Positions 33,475 to 41,415 of a stretch of 41,495 nucleotides of DNA are shown piece after piece (position 1 is the stretch's first letter; each line of letters opens with the position of its first letter). Below the pieces are notes generated by a model that did no database searches, was not told the DNA's origin, and worked only from the letters and a program-made list of their open reading frames with translations. Origin of the DNA: Pseudobacteriovorax antillogorgiicola (GTDB lineage Bacteria; Bdellovibrionota_B; Oligoflexia; Oligoflexales; CAIYRB01). The stretch spans positions 1-41,495 of the forward strand of contig CAMAXT010000015.1 of the NCBI GenBank assembly GCA_945862295.1, written 5' to 3'. The position numbers and the translations under genes were made by a program.

Positions 33475-33840
33475 ATGTCAGATGCCATTCTCAAAAAACT
33501 TGAACAACATGATCTTGTATTCCGAAATATAAACTCGAAACTTGAACAGCATGATCTTGAATTCCGAAACATAAACTCGAAACTTGAACAGCATGATCTT
33601 GAATTCCGAAATATTAACTCAAATATAGCTGAACTCAAGGCAGATGTATCGAGGCTCGATACTTCATGTCACAGAATGGAACTGCTTATGGAGGATAATC
33701 AAAAAACTCAGCAGCTAATTTTTGAAAATGTAGTAAGCCTCCATCGACAGATAATGCCTCGTGAAGATATCGAAGCAAGGTTTCTGTCCAATGAGAACCG
33801 AATTTCAGCATTAGAATTCAGCGTATCCGGTTCAAAGTGA
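33475..33840 (+). CDS. Coiled-coil protein with three 14-residue repeats
   Basis: The ATG at 33475 with an AAGGAG site gives 121 residues. Three tandem KLEQHDLEFRNINS units are followed by a helical stretch (IAELKADVSRLD) and an ISALEFSVSG end. The layout, including C-terminal IxxLE motifs, resembles the two heptad proteins of the island although the sequences differ, suggesting a related oligomeric role. It runs opposite to its neighbours. Confidence 0.6.
   Translation: MSDAILKKLEQHDLVFRNINSKLEQHDLEFRNINSKLEQHDLEFRNINSNIAELKADVSRLDTSCHRMELLMEDNQKTQQLIFENVVSLHRQIMPREDIEARFLSNENRISALEFSVSGSK
33496..33621 (+). repeat. Three tandem 42-base repeats
   Basis: Units begin at 33496, 33538 and 33580 (AAACTTGAACA...) and differ by only a few bases each. 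They are in frame and encode the 14-residue repeats. Confidence 0.92.
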
Positions 33841-34002
33841 CCGTTTTTAAATCGCGGCCTCTTGGCATCCATATATTTTTCTGACAATCCCCGGACCGAC
33901 CTTCCAGGCGATATGACATTGCCGAAGGGGTATCGCTTCCGTCGAACAGGTTGACACGGGAACCAACAGAATCCAGCGCTACTCTGGTGAAGTCGATTGA
34001 CT

Positions 34003-35163
34003 CTATAAATCACGCCAGCTCACTGTGTCGCCCCAAGATCGACTTTGGTTTACCTCGCCACCGTATACGACAATTCCAAGGTTGCATTCTTTCCCTGCCA
34101 GAGCATTGAATTTTTTTAAGCTATCAAAATAAGATGAAGTTACTGTCGCGCCGGATTTTATTTCAATTGGTGTTATTTTAAGTCCATGATCAATAATCAG
34201 GTCGACCTCCAGGCCTTTGTGATCACGCCAGAAAAAGAAATGATCACCACTTCGCTCGTTAAACCCATGCTTTCGGTATTCATTGATGACCAGACATTCA
34301 AAAAGTCCGCCACGTAAATAATGATTGGTCACCTCTTCAGGGGACTTTATCCCAAGAAGCCGCGCCGCAAGTCCGACGTCATTGAAATAGATTTTCGGTC
34401 GCTTTATGAGGCGTTTAGAGAAGTTTTTATGATGGGGACGAAGTAGGTAAATTACATAACTAGCTTCGAGAATCGAAAGCCAGGTTTTGGCAGTATTAGG
34501 CGCTATGCCAGCATCATTTGCTAAGGATGTAAGATCCAGAATATTGCCAATGCGGCCTGCGCAAAGCCCCAAAAATGTTTGAAAAGTCGACAGGTTTTCG
34601 ACCGCAGTCAGTTGTCTGACGTCACGCTCGACATACGTTCTGATATAGTCAGCGTACCAGTGCCTTGGCTCAATTAGGCGGTCATAAAGAGGTGGATACA
34701 GCCCGTTATAAATTAGTTCATCGAGTCTGTCTGGCATCTGGTTGGCATTTCGAAGCTCTCTTATTGTAAAAGGCAGCAATTCAAAAATCGAAACTCTGCC
34801 TGCCAGTGTTTGCGTGATGCGGTTGTCGAGAAGAAACTGGGCCGAACCAGTAAGGATATATTGGCCCATTTTATTTTCACGGTCGACGATGCCCTGGATA
34901 TAGGAAAACAGCTCGGGCGCGCGCTGAACCTCGTCCAAAACAGCACCTTCGTCGAACTGGCTTAAAAATCGGCGTGGGTCGTTCAGAGCGAATGCGAGAG
35001 TTTCCGGATCTTCGAGAGACGCGTATGGCTTTGCCGGAAAGATAGTCCGGCAAAGGGTCGTTTTACCCGACTGGCGTGGTCCGGTAATGCTTACGACGGG
35101 GTATCCCCCGCAGGCTTGCAGGACCTGTTTTTCAATTTCTCGTTTAATTACCAGTTGCTGCAT
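34003..35163 (-). CDS. AAA ATPase with DUF4143 domain
   Basis: 386 residues from the ATG at 35163. Walker A is GPRQSGKTT and Walker B AVLDEVQ, followed by LTGSAQFLL (sensor region), as in the AAA_14 family. The C-terminal DUF4143 region has LEVDLIIDHGLKITPIEIKSG, a PD-(D/E)xK nuclease-like core with E-D-ExK residues in place. Such proteins are very common in bacteria, often in accessory regions, and their role is not settled. A strong promoter overlapped by a palindrome lies immediately upstream, implying tight control. Confidence 0.85.
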   Translation of the reverse strand: MQQLVIKREIEKQVLQACGGYPVVSITGPRQSGKTTLCRTIFPAKPYASLEDPETLAFALNDPRRFLSQFDEGAVLDEVQRAPELFSYIQGIVDRENKMGQYILTGSAQFLLDNRITQTLAGRVSIFELLPFTIRELRNANQMPDRLDELIYNGLYPPLYDRLIEPRHWYADYIRTYVERDVRQLTAVENLSTFQTFLGLCAGRIGNILDLTSLANDAGIAPNTAKTWLSILEASYVIYLLRPHHKNFSKRLIKRPKIYFNDVGLAARLLGIKSPEEVTNHYLRGGLFECLVINEYRKHGFNERSGDHFFFWRDHKGLEVDLIIDHGLKITPIEIKSGATVTSSYFDSLKKFNALAGKECNLGIVVYGGEVNQSRSWGDTVSWRDL

Positions 35164-35169
35164 CTTTTT

Positions 35170-35224
35170 GTACAATTATGCATCCACATTGCATAATTGT
35201 ACCAATTCACTGCAGTTAGGTCAA
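35170..35224 (-). promoter_or_regulatory. Strong promoter with overlapping 13-base inverted repeat, upstream of the DUF4143 ATPase
   Basis: Read on the minus strand: TTGACC (35219-35224), 17 bases, TACAAT (35196-35201), each five of six to sigma70 consensus. The perfect inverted repeat GTACAATTATGCA/TGCATAATTGTAC (35170-35182 and 35190-35202, 7-base spacer) covers the -10 box and the predicted transcription start. Bound protein would block initiation. The untranslated leader would be only ~26 bases and lacks a clear ribosome site. Confidence 0.65.
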
Positions 35225-35380
35225 CCAAGGGGCTGAATCATGTCCATCAAATGGGTCGCTACGACTTAAATGACCCCATATTAGGGTCAGTCTTGATATT
35301 GTGACCCAAATAACATCCAAATACTTCGGTCACTTCTGCCGCTCCATGGCGCCAGCAAACGCAGCGAGCAATTTTCCTGC

Positions 35381-38300
35381 TTAATCAGTTGTCAAAAGAA
35401 ACTCGAAATCTTTCTTACTCAACCGATTATTGGCAAATCCAGTCTCGCCGATATCACCTTCGCAAGCGAACAGGTCATCAAAAAGTTTGCTCTTTTTATC
35501 CTTCAAACTTTCAATCTTCTCCTCGACAGACTCTGCCATCAGGTAGCGGTAAATTTGCACTGACCGCTTCTGCCCTATTCGATGGACCCGGTCGGTCGCC
35601 TGATTTTCGACCTGCGGATTCCACCAGGGCTCCAAATGGAATACATATCTCGCTTTGGTTAGGTTGAGGCCGATTCCTCCGACTTTCTGAGTCATCAGCA
35701 GTATGACGTGGCCGCTGGCTTTTTCAAACTGCTCAAGGATTTGGCTGCGCTTTTTCAGGGGCGTTGATCCCGAAATCGAGAGGCAAAACACGCCGCTGGC
35801 TTTTAGTTGTTCTTCCAGAAGATCGAGGGTTTTGCGAAAACTAGTAAAAACAATCACAGCCTCCCCCTTTTCGGACAAATCTCTTAGGGTATCGATCAAC
35901 AATTCAAATTTAGGGGGTATTTTCCGATATTCGATCTTAGGGACCGTACCCGGGTGAGAGCATATTTGCCGCAGCCGGAGCAATGCCGTCAGCATTTGCA
36001 GCTGCGCGCCGGCCTCGCCCTTTTTGGCCATCAAGTCCTGCAGATCTTTATTCCAGGCGATCGCAGTGTCCCGGTAGATGGTCTTTTGCTCGGGCTCAAA
36101 GGCAAGTTTAACGACAGTTTCAGTCTTTTCCGGAAGCTGATCCAGTATTTTTGATTTCGATCGGCGCAGGACCAGGGGTGCCGCCATCAGTCGTAAGAAC
36201 TCAACATCCTCCCGGAGAATGCCACTCCCGATTTTCATTGCCGAGGGATTAACATAGCGACCGGCAAATTCTTCGTAAGAACCCAGACAGCCCGGCACGC
36301 ACAGATCCATCAGGGAAAAAAATTCGCCATAATGATTTTCCAGGGGAGTTCCGGTCAGACAAAACTTCGTTCGCACCCTCAGCTGGCGCAAAGCCCCAGT
36401 TCGCTTCGCCCGGATATTTTTCAGGTACTGAGCCTCGTCAAAGATACCAATGTTCCAGTTGATCCCGCTAAATTCCTGTTCGTACTGGCATACCAGATTA
36501 TAAGTCGTGAGCAACAGTCCGCCAGCTCGCTGTCCGGCCGCGGTCAGTACTACCAGGTCTCGATTGCTGCTAAAAACACTGTATTCAAGTTCGGGGCAAA
36601 ATCGCTTGATTTCGCATTGCCAGTTATAAAGCAACGACGGTGGCACTACGATCAAGCATCGTCCTAGTTCACCCCGCAGTTGCAGGCTGCGTAAAAAAGC
36701 CAAAGTTTGGACCGTTTTACCAAGACCCATGTCATCAGCCAAAATCCCGCCAAGACCCAGATCAAAAATATTTAGCATCCATTGTGCACCATGCTCCTGA
36801 AAACTCTTCAGCGGTATGCCGGTCGCCTGTTTAATTTCATCACGCGGAACAACGCTTCCAGTGTCTTCCTCAGCCAGCCGGTCGAAAGCTGCTGAAATTT
36901 TCTGCCATTCTGTCCCCCCGATAACCGGTACTCCAGCGCGCTTCAATGCCAGCATCTTTAAAATCTGATGGGGAGCGCTCGTAACAATATTGCTCGTGGC
37001 TTCCCAATCTTTCGGACGTTTTGACGCCCCCTGGATATTAGCCCAAAAATATTCCAGCCATTTTGCTGAAGGCATGTTGTTGCGATCGACTAGATAAAAC
37101 TTACCGCGAAACCTAACCAGTCCGCCACTGACAAACTGGCGGGCTTCATCTTCGTTGATTGGATTTCCATCGAAAAACACCTGCGGATGCAGATCAAACC
37201 AGTCGCCGGAGTTCCCCGAATCGATCGACAATTCCGCCGTCAGTGATTCCGGGTTGACCTCGGCAATGGGTTGGCCATCAATGTATACCGGAAGGCCACC
37301 GTTGATCGAAGCTAACAATAATTTCTGGCTCTGGGGGTGTAAAACGGCGAGATCATTTTGCGCTTGCGACGGCTCTATCGGCATGACAACAGCAACACTT
37401 TTATTCGCCGGTTTGGTCAAAAATTCCTGACCAAAGGCCTGCGTTAGCAATGTAATTAACTGGGTCGATAGTTTAAGCTCGATGTCCGCCAGATCCACAC
37501 AAACAATGCGACCATCAATTTCAAAAAAGCTCTGGCGATTTGCACCAGGAAGATACTTTTCAATCATTTCATTGATCAGGCGCAGAATTTTTGTGGAGTA
37601 GGCATCTGAAAAACCATCAACACCCGGTAACAGTCCCATCAATTTTGCCCGGCGTTCTAAACCCGAAAAAATTTCTTTTTTTGCCTGACTACGACTTTTG
37701 ACATTTTTTAATGGATCGCGATAGTAGAGCTCAATTTCCGAGATTAAAACACGGAGAAATCCCTGATGTCTTAATAGTTTTAGTTCCTGGGCCCGTTTGT
37801 CTTTATTCTGCTTTGTCGCTGCTTCTTTTGCATAGTACGACAGATCTTTGAGGCCGGAATTTAAGTCTCGGCAAATGCGGTGTGCGAGGTTATCCCGTAA
37901 CACTTTTGTTTCAGTTGTTTCAAACGGCGTTTTAAGAACGATCGCCACAAGGTCCGGTTTATCCACAGCGTAATGACACTCAATCGCGATGTCGGTAGCA
38001 GAAATTATGGGAAAATCTTTAACAGCCAGAGCGGCGCCAACGGATATCAGAGCGCTCTGCAGCTGGTCGAGTTGCCTGATATCGTTCATTAACATGCGGT
38101 ATGTCAAATCCGACTGCTGAATTTGCGGGACCGGTATCGTTGTCTGAAACATCCAATGTTTGTGGAATTCCGGAACCGGCGAAAAGGCGAGCATCAGAGC
38201 CCCAGGGTCGAACAACCAACCATTTTTAAAGTCGGTCCAGGGGGCAATACCGGAGTCCCGCGAAATAAAAGGTTTGGGTAGACTTATCTTTAGTTCAAGA

Positions 38301-39418
38301 TCGCGGCCGATTTCCCATTGCAGATCTTTGGCCGCCCAAATGGTTACATTTTGCAAAACGTTGATCTGATACTCAACATTCAGACCTCTATTGTTGCCGG
38401 TCAAAACGTTTAGACCGACTCCCGAAGGTGCTGACGAGGCGATCATCAGCTGGTAGCGGCCAAAGTTTTCTGGCGCCGCGATTCTCGCAATTAACTCAGC
38501 GAAATACTCCCCGCCCTCCCTTGACGGTTTCTGAATATCGGAATTAATCCAAGGAAAAAATTCACCGGGATGATTGGAGGTGGTCTCGTCACTTAGTAAA
38601 AATGTATTCGGTATCAGCAGCGCATAGGGATGAAACAATAACTCGCGGGCGTTGATGATCGAGCCGTCTGAAAAATAATATTGGAGGGTGCCGTCGGTTG
38701 CTGTTGCCCTGCTAAAATTGTCGATCTGTTGATCCCAAAGATAGCGTCTATTATTAATATCCGTTCTCTTGTCGGCGAAGCCCTTGGCCACTGTGCCTTT
38801 GATCAGAGTGGGCGCAGATGTCGCCGCGGTTAAGTTTTCCGCACCTGAAACCAGTATGATCGATTTCAATGCTAAAGGCGGATGCTCCGGGCTGGGAATT
38901 GAGAGCAGCGTGCAGATAGTTTTACTGCAAGCCGTAAAATAACCGGCAGGCGTCGGTAAATTCAAATGTCTTTGCACATGGGAGTTAATCATTACCACTA
39001 AAATAATTTCGTAAAAATGCATCCCCTTATGACTGGTGTCATATTCTATCTTGCCGTCTGCATTAAACCGGAGGCTGTAGGTTTCGCTGCCAATTTGACA
39101 GGTCAGATAAGTATAAGACTCGTCGCGGTTCATCATCATGGTGTGGTCACCAGTCAGTGCCGCGGCAATTTTTCTGATAAAGGCTTCATCGGTTTTATAG
39201 GCGCTCAGGATATCTTTAAAAGACAACGAAGCAGCCATGGCCAATTGATTTAACAAGGGGTCGACCGGCCGACTCAGCTTCAAGGCCGGCAACTTAGGCC
39301 CGGCACTCACTGGGGGTCGAGAAACACAGCAATGTTTAAATTTTTTACCGCTGTTGCAAGGGCAAGGGGAGTTGCGTCCGACTTTTTCAATCGATTGTAT
39401 ATCGCTCAAGATCGACAT
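35381..39418 (-). CDS. SEC-C/SNF2-family helicase-like protein
   Basis: 1345 residues. An N-terminal SEC-C zinc motif (NSPCPCNSGKKFKHCC, ~15-32), a long middle of ~830 residues not recognised by me, then a full SNF2 ATPase in the last third: Walker A DDMGLGKT (near 890), DEAQ box FDEAQYLKN (near 993), LTGTPLENH, and the C-lobe VIVFTSFRK, VGGIGLNLT and TDRVHRIGQKR (near 1275). SNF2 proteins of this group translocate on double-stranded DNA; SEC-C may contact protein or nucleic acid. SNF2 genes occur in several phage-defence systems, but here no nuclease or methylase partner of a known system is coupled to it. Largest cargo gene of the island. Confidence 0.88.
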   Translation of the reverse strand: MSILSDIQSIEKVGRNSPCPCNSGKKFKHCCVSRPPVSAGPKLPALKLSRPVDPLLNQLAMAASLSFKDILSAYKTDEAFIRKIAAALTGDHTMMMNRDESYTYLTCQIGSETYSLRFNADGKIEYDTSHKGMHFYEIILVVMINSHVQRHLNLPTPAGYFTACSKTICTLLSIPSPEHPPLALKSIILVSGAENLTAATSAPTLIKGTVAKGFADKRTDINNRRYLWDQQIDNFSRATATDGTLQYYFSDGSIINARELLFHPYALLIPNTFLLSDETTSNHPGEFFPWINSDIQKPSREGGEYFAELIARIAAPENFGRYQLMIASSAPSGVGLNVLTGNNRGLNVEYQINVLQNVTIWAAKDLQWEIGRDLELKISLPKPFISRDSGIAPWTDFKNGWLFDPGALMLAFSPVPEFHKHWMFQTTIPVPQIQQSDLTYRMLMNDIRQLDQLQSALISVGAALAVKDFPIISATDIAIECHYAVDKPDLVAIVLKTPFETTETKVLRDNLAHRICRDLNSGLKDLSYYAKEAATKQNKDKRAQELKLLRHQGFLRVLISEIELYYRDPLKNVKSRSQAKKEIFSGLERRAKLMGLLPGVDGFSDAYSTKILRLINEMIEKYLPGANRQSFFEIDGRIVCVDLADIELKLSTQLITLLTQAFGQEFLTKPANKSVAVVMPIEPSQAQNDLAVLHPQSQKLLLASINGGLPVYIDGQPIAEVNPESLTAELSIDSGNSGDWFDLHPQVFFDGNPINEDEARQFVSGGLVRFRGKFYLVDRNNMPSAKWLEYFWANIQGASKRPKDWEATSNIVTSAPHQILKMLALKRAGVPVIGGTEWQKISAAFDRLAEEDTGSVVPRDEIKQATGIPLKSFQEHGAQWMLNIFDLGLGGILADDMGLGKTVQTLAFLRSLQLRGELGRCLIVVPPSLLYNWQCEIKRFCPELEYSVFSSNRDLVVLTAAGQRAGGLLLTTYNLVCQYEQEFSGINWNIGIFDEAQYLKNIRAKRTGALRQLRVRTKFCLTGTPLENHYGEFFSLMDLCVPGCLGSYEEFAGRYVNPSAMKIGSGILREDVEFLRLMAAPLVLRRSKSKILDQLPEKTETVVKLAFEPEQKTIYRDTAIAWNKDLQDLMAKKGEAGAQLQMLTALLRLRQICSHPGTVPKIEYRKIPPKFELLIDTLRDLSEKGEAVIVFTSFRKTLDLLEEQLKASGVFCLSISGSTPLKKRSQILEQFEKASGHVILLMTQKVGGIGLNLTKARYVFHLEPWWNPQVENQATDRVHRIGQKRSVQIYRYLMAESVEEKIESLKDKKSKLFDDLFACEGDIGETGFANNRLSKKDFEFLLTTD

Positions 39419-39492
39419 TCCTAGGTTGGGGGTTGTTGATGCGGCAATAAGAAGAGGAATTACAATGTGTAAGAGATAGAATCAAGTGACAA

Positions 39493-40003
39493 AATGTGAA
39501 TACGGCCTTGAGGACCAGCCAGTTTTTAAAATCAGTCTTTTCTTGTAGCTTCTAAATTTAAAATGCGTAGCTCGTGGCTTTCGACCTTTTTATTTAACAT
39601 CGGAACGCTTTCCATGCCGCTTGTGCGATGCATGATCGTATCGAACATCGCTTTAAGTTCAGCATGCTTGTGATCGTCATGTAGGCATTTTTTATTTAAA
39701 TCTACGGCAATTTTATTTATTGATGTATGAACGATTTGAAATTCGGTGTCTAAACGCTGATCCAACTTGTCGAAGCGTTGATCTATCTTATCGAAGCGTT
39801 GATCACCACTATCCAAACGGTGATCAACGCCATCCAAACGCTGATCAACGCCATCCAAACGCTGATTTATCTTTTGTAGTTCTTGACGGATATCTTTGAG
39901 CTCGACAATGATTTCTTGATTCAAAGCTTTATCTCCTTGGCTGCCTCAAACATTATCGTGAGGCCACTAGAAATGCCAGCGACATCCTGTAAGTCTCACG
40001 CAT
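39493..40003. repeat. Right copy of the ~0.5 kb direct repeat
   Basis: Matches 32791-33322 with scattered substitutions and a one-unit (21-base) length difference. Includes the coiled-coil gene and ~80 bases upstream with the conserved ATCTCCTTGGCTGCCTC. Confidence 0.85.
39532..39924 (-). CDS. Heptad-repeat coiled-coil protein, copy 2
   Basis: 130 residues, near-identical to copy 1 at both ends, but with two GVD-type and two DK-type heptads between the constant parts instead of one and four. The C-terminal region (HTSINKIAVDLNKKCL, MESVPMLNKKVESHELRI) has only a few substitutions, so it appears to be under selection in both copies. It lies upstream of the SNF2 gene on the same strand, so the repeat pair brackets the ATPase and helicase. 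Confidence 0.7.
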   Translation of the reverse strand: MNQEIIVELKDIRQELQKINQRLDGVDQRLDGVDHRLDSGDQRFDKIDQRFDKLDQRLDTEFQIVHTSINKIAVDLNKKCLHDDHKHAELKAMFDTIMHRTSGMESVPMLNKKVESHELRILNLEATRKD

Positions 40004-40395
40004 CATTTAGTGTTTATTGTTCAACTTCCGGTTTCCATTCAATCGCCTTGAATCTCGAGGCTAATGACGAGTTCTGCCGTATCTGTATGTCTTCGAGGAT
40101 CAGCACATCAAGCTACCCAAATTCGGAGCTTAAGTTTGCGATAGCCCCTCCTTTATGTGCAGCTGTGACTTTGTTTTTAAACTGATTTGCTCCGAGCATA
40201 CAAAACTTGGGGTTTTTACCGAGCGGGATTGAATTTATGCGCCTAGGTGACGGCGATCGATGCAAGTTCCTTATCAATATTGATCTCGACGATAGGGTTC
40301 TTCGTCGATGGTTTGAGGGCAAGACGCGAGTAGGGTAGAGATAGGCAGCCTTTCGTTGTGTCGATCTCAATTGCCTTCTTCTATCCCGTTTCCCC
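40004..40395. other. Gap without a supported gene
   Basis: Only short frames occur here. A 45-codon minus-strand frame (40246-40380) reads like protein (TTKGCLSLPYSRLAL, then NPIVEINIDKELASIAV) but has no start codon, and may be a remnant of a decayed gene. An 85-codon frame overlapping it has low plausibility. Confidence 0.4.
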
Positions 40396-40977
40396 TTAAT
40401 TGGCAGCCACTGTTGGTCTAGCTGTGAGTGCCTTTCGCACCCAGCGTTGAAATTTCAGACCTGGGTAGCGTGCTAAAGCCAAACTAATTGTCAATGGTGT
40501 AAAAAGATAGACGCGTTCAACCTTTTCGCCCGGCCCTTCTCGGTAGACGATGTGCGGTTTGCCGTTTTCGTACATCGGTAGGAGACCATTTTTCTTACAC
40601 ATAATAGCGATGTAGGTGCGACTTTTTAAAACCACGAAAACAGATAATGCCAAGACTAAGAAGCGAGCGAAAAAATTCGCTTCACGCTCGACCCAAAGCG
40701 AGGAGAGTTCTTGGATGCTATTCATATCGATATCTAAGTCGTTAAGTGTCGCGGTGGTCTTTTTTAACGCGCTTTCAGAGAGTACTGACATGATCCGCTT
40801 TGGACTAGATGAGTTTACAAATCCACCAATGAGTTGATCCTGTTTAAAAACGCCGTAGACGTGGGAGTGACGTAAAAAGTCGCATTCAGCTTTTGCAAGC
40901 CCGGAGCGCGTCATTTGTTTTTGGAAGAAAGCTTGGCCTGATTCGTCTTTGATTCGTTTGCACTTGTAGGGTAGCAC
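40396..40977 (-). CDS. Hypothetical protein, possible GNAT-like acyltransferase
   Basis: 193 residues from a GTG with a GGAG site. The order of elements (substrate-side helix, strand VYGVFKQDQLIGGFV, then a central helix after SSLWVEREANFFARFLV, and a late strand YIAIMCKKNGLLPMYENG) is like GNAT or LuxI-type acyltransferases, but the acetyl-CoA motif Q/RxxGxG/A is not evident. The C-terminus has a short hydrophobic segment and a basic tail. Treat the family as a hint only. Last gene inside the island. Confidence 0.5.
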   Translation of the reverse strand: MLPYKCKRIKDESGQAFFQKQMTRSGLAKAECDFLRHSHVYGVFKQDQLIGGFVNSSSPKRIMSVLSESALKKTTATLNDLDIDMNSIQELSSLWVEREANFFARFLVLALSVFVVLKSRTYIAIMCKKNGLLPMYENGKPHIVYREGPGEKVERVYLFTPLTISLALARYPGLKFQRWVRKALTARPTVAAN

Positions 40978-41103
40978 TCAGGAACTCCGCTGCATGTTGT
41001 GAGGTGGAGTCTTAAGCATTGAGTGTGCCAATGTTGCGTGGTGGGAGCTTGCTTGTAACTTGCTGAAGTGACTGATATTTAAGGGAGTTAAGTGCGTCAT
41101 TAT

Positions 41104-41120
41104 GGTATCGTTTTGATACC
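41104..41120. repeat. Small palindrome
   Basis: GGTATC, GTTTT, GATACC. First of a series of hairpins between here and 41404; no gene is visible from 40978 to 41415 apart from the methylase remnant. Confidence 0.6.
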
Positions 41121-41159
41121 TGAGTCTGCATTAAAGATACTGGCTGCTTGGTCAAATAG

Positions 41160-41202
41160 TTAGTATCCATCCGGAAAGCTCCGCTTTCCGGATGGATACT
41201 AA
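41160..41202. repeat. Perfect 20-base inverted repeat, 3-base loop
   Basis: TTAGTATCCATCCGGAAAGC (41160-41179), TCC, and the exact complement (41183-41202). Followed by a second hairpin GGCGC-GAT-GCGCC (41208-41220). Long perfect stems without a T run are more like a dispersed palindromic element or recombination site than a simple terminator. Confidence 0.9.
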
Positions 41203-41264
41203 CCCGAGGCGCGATGCGCCGTGGGGATCTCGCCCGAATCACCTAGATTTAGCAGCGTGTCCGT

Positions 41265-41333
41265 CTTTTCGAGATGGCGGCAATTGGCGTTGAACGAAGT
41301 AAAAAACGCTGCGAAGAGTCGCAACGTTTAGTG
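41265..41333 (+). pseudogene. Right copy of the methylase 3'-end duplication (attR-like remnant)
   Basis: Encodes LFEMAAIGVERSKKRCEESQ and then RLV before a different ending (FSI, stop TGA at 41343-41345). An in-frame stop at 41250 closes the frame upstream, so it is only a gene tail. Compared with the intact gene it differs at four synonymous positions over 60 bases. Confidence 0.85.
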
Positions 41334-41353
41334 TTTTCTATTTGAGCTAATTA

Positions 41354-41380
41354 GTACCTGGCGCTAAAAGCGCCAGGTAC
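41354..41380. terminator. Perfect 12-base stem hairpin after the methylase remnant
   Basis: GTACCTGGCGCT, AAA, AGCGCCAGGTAC. It starts nine bases after the remnant's stop and may be the original terminator of the methylase gene or part of the palindrome cluster. A further hairpin with tandem G-A mismatches (TCCTGAGCC/GGCGAAGGA, 41384-41404) follows. Confidence 0.7.
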
Positions 41381-41415
41381 GTGTCCTGAGCCGCAGGCGA
41401 AGGATCTGTCTCTAG

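Larger units (their letters stand above)
32671..41333. mobile_element. Putative genomic island inserted at the 3' end of a methylase gene
   Basis: An 8.6 kb segment lies between direct copies of the 3' end of the methylase gene, the classic footprint of integration into a gene end. Cargo: two near-identical coiled-coil genes, a third coiled-coil gene, an AAA/DUF4143 ATPase, a SEC-C/SNF2 helicase and a possible acyltransferase. I see no integrase, transposase or relaxase, so mobility would be in trans, lost, or the structure arose by recombination. Cargo is of the defence/DNA-handling type, function unproven. Confidence 0.55.

Noticed and set aside
33496-33621. CRISPR-like repeats of 42 bases
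   Set aside because: They are direct tandem units without unique spacers and are in frame within a gene.
33708-34013. 101-residue minus-strand frame beside the ATPase gene
   Set aside because: Half of it lies opposite the 42-base-repeat coiled-coil gene, and no ribosome site or family was seen.
26163-39418. Zorya-type defence system (MotA/MotB-like ZorA/ZorB with a SNF2-type ZorD)
   Set aside because: MotA and the SNF2 gene are both here, but they are 7 kb apart and belong to different units. MotA lacks the long ZorA tail, and a FliG-like gene is directly coupled to motA, which does not fit Zorya.
40113-40370. 85-residue minus-strand frame
   Set aside because: Arg/Ser-rich, no ribosome site, and a different frame in the same place looks more protein-like; at best this is decayed sequence.
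41012-41242. 76-residue minus-strand frame
   Set aside because: It runs through the perfect palindrome and its hairpins and has an implausible composition; the region is better explained as repeats.
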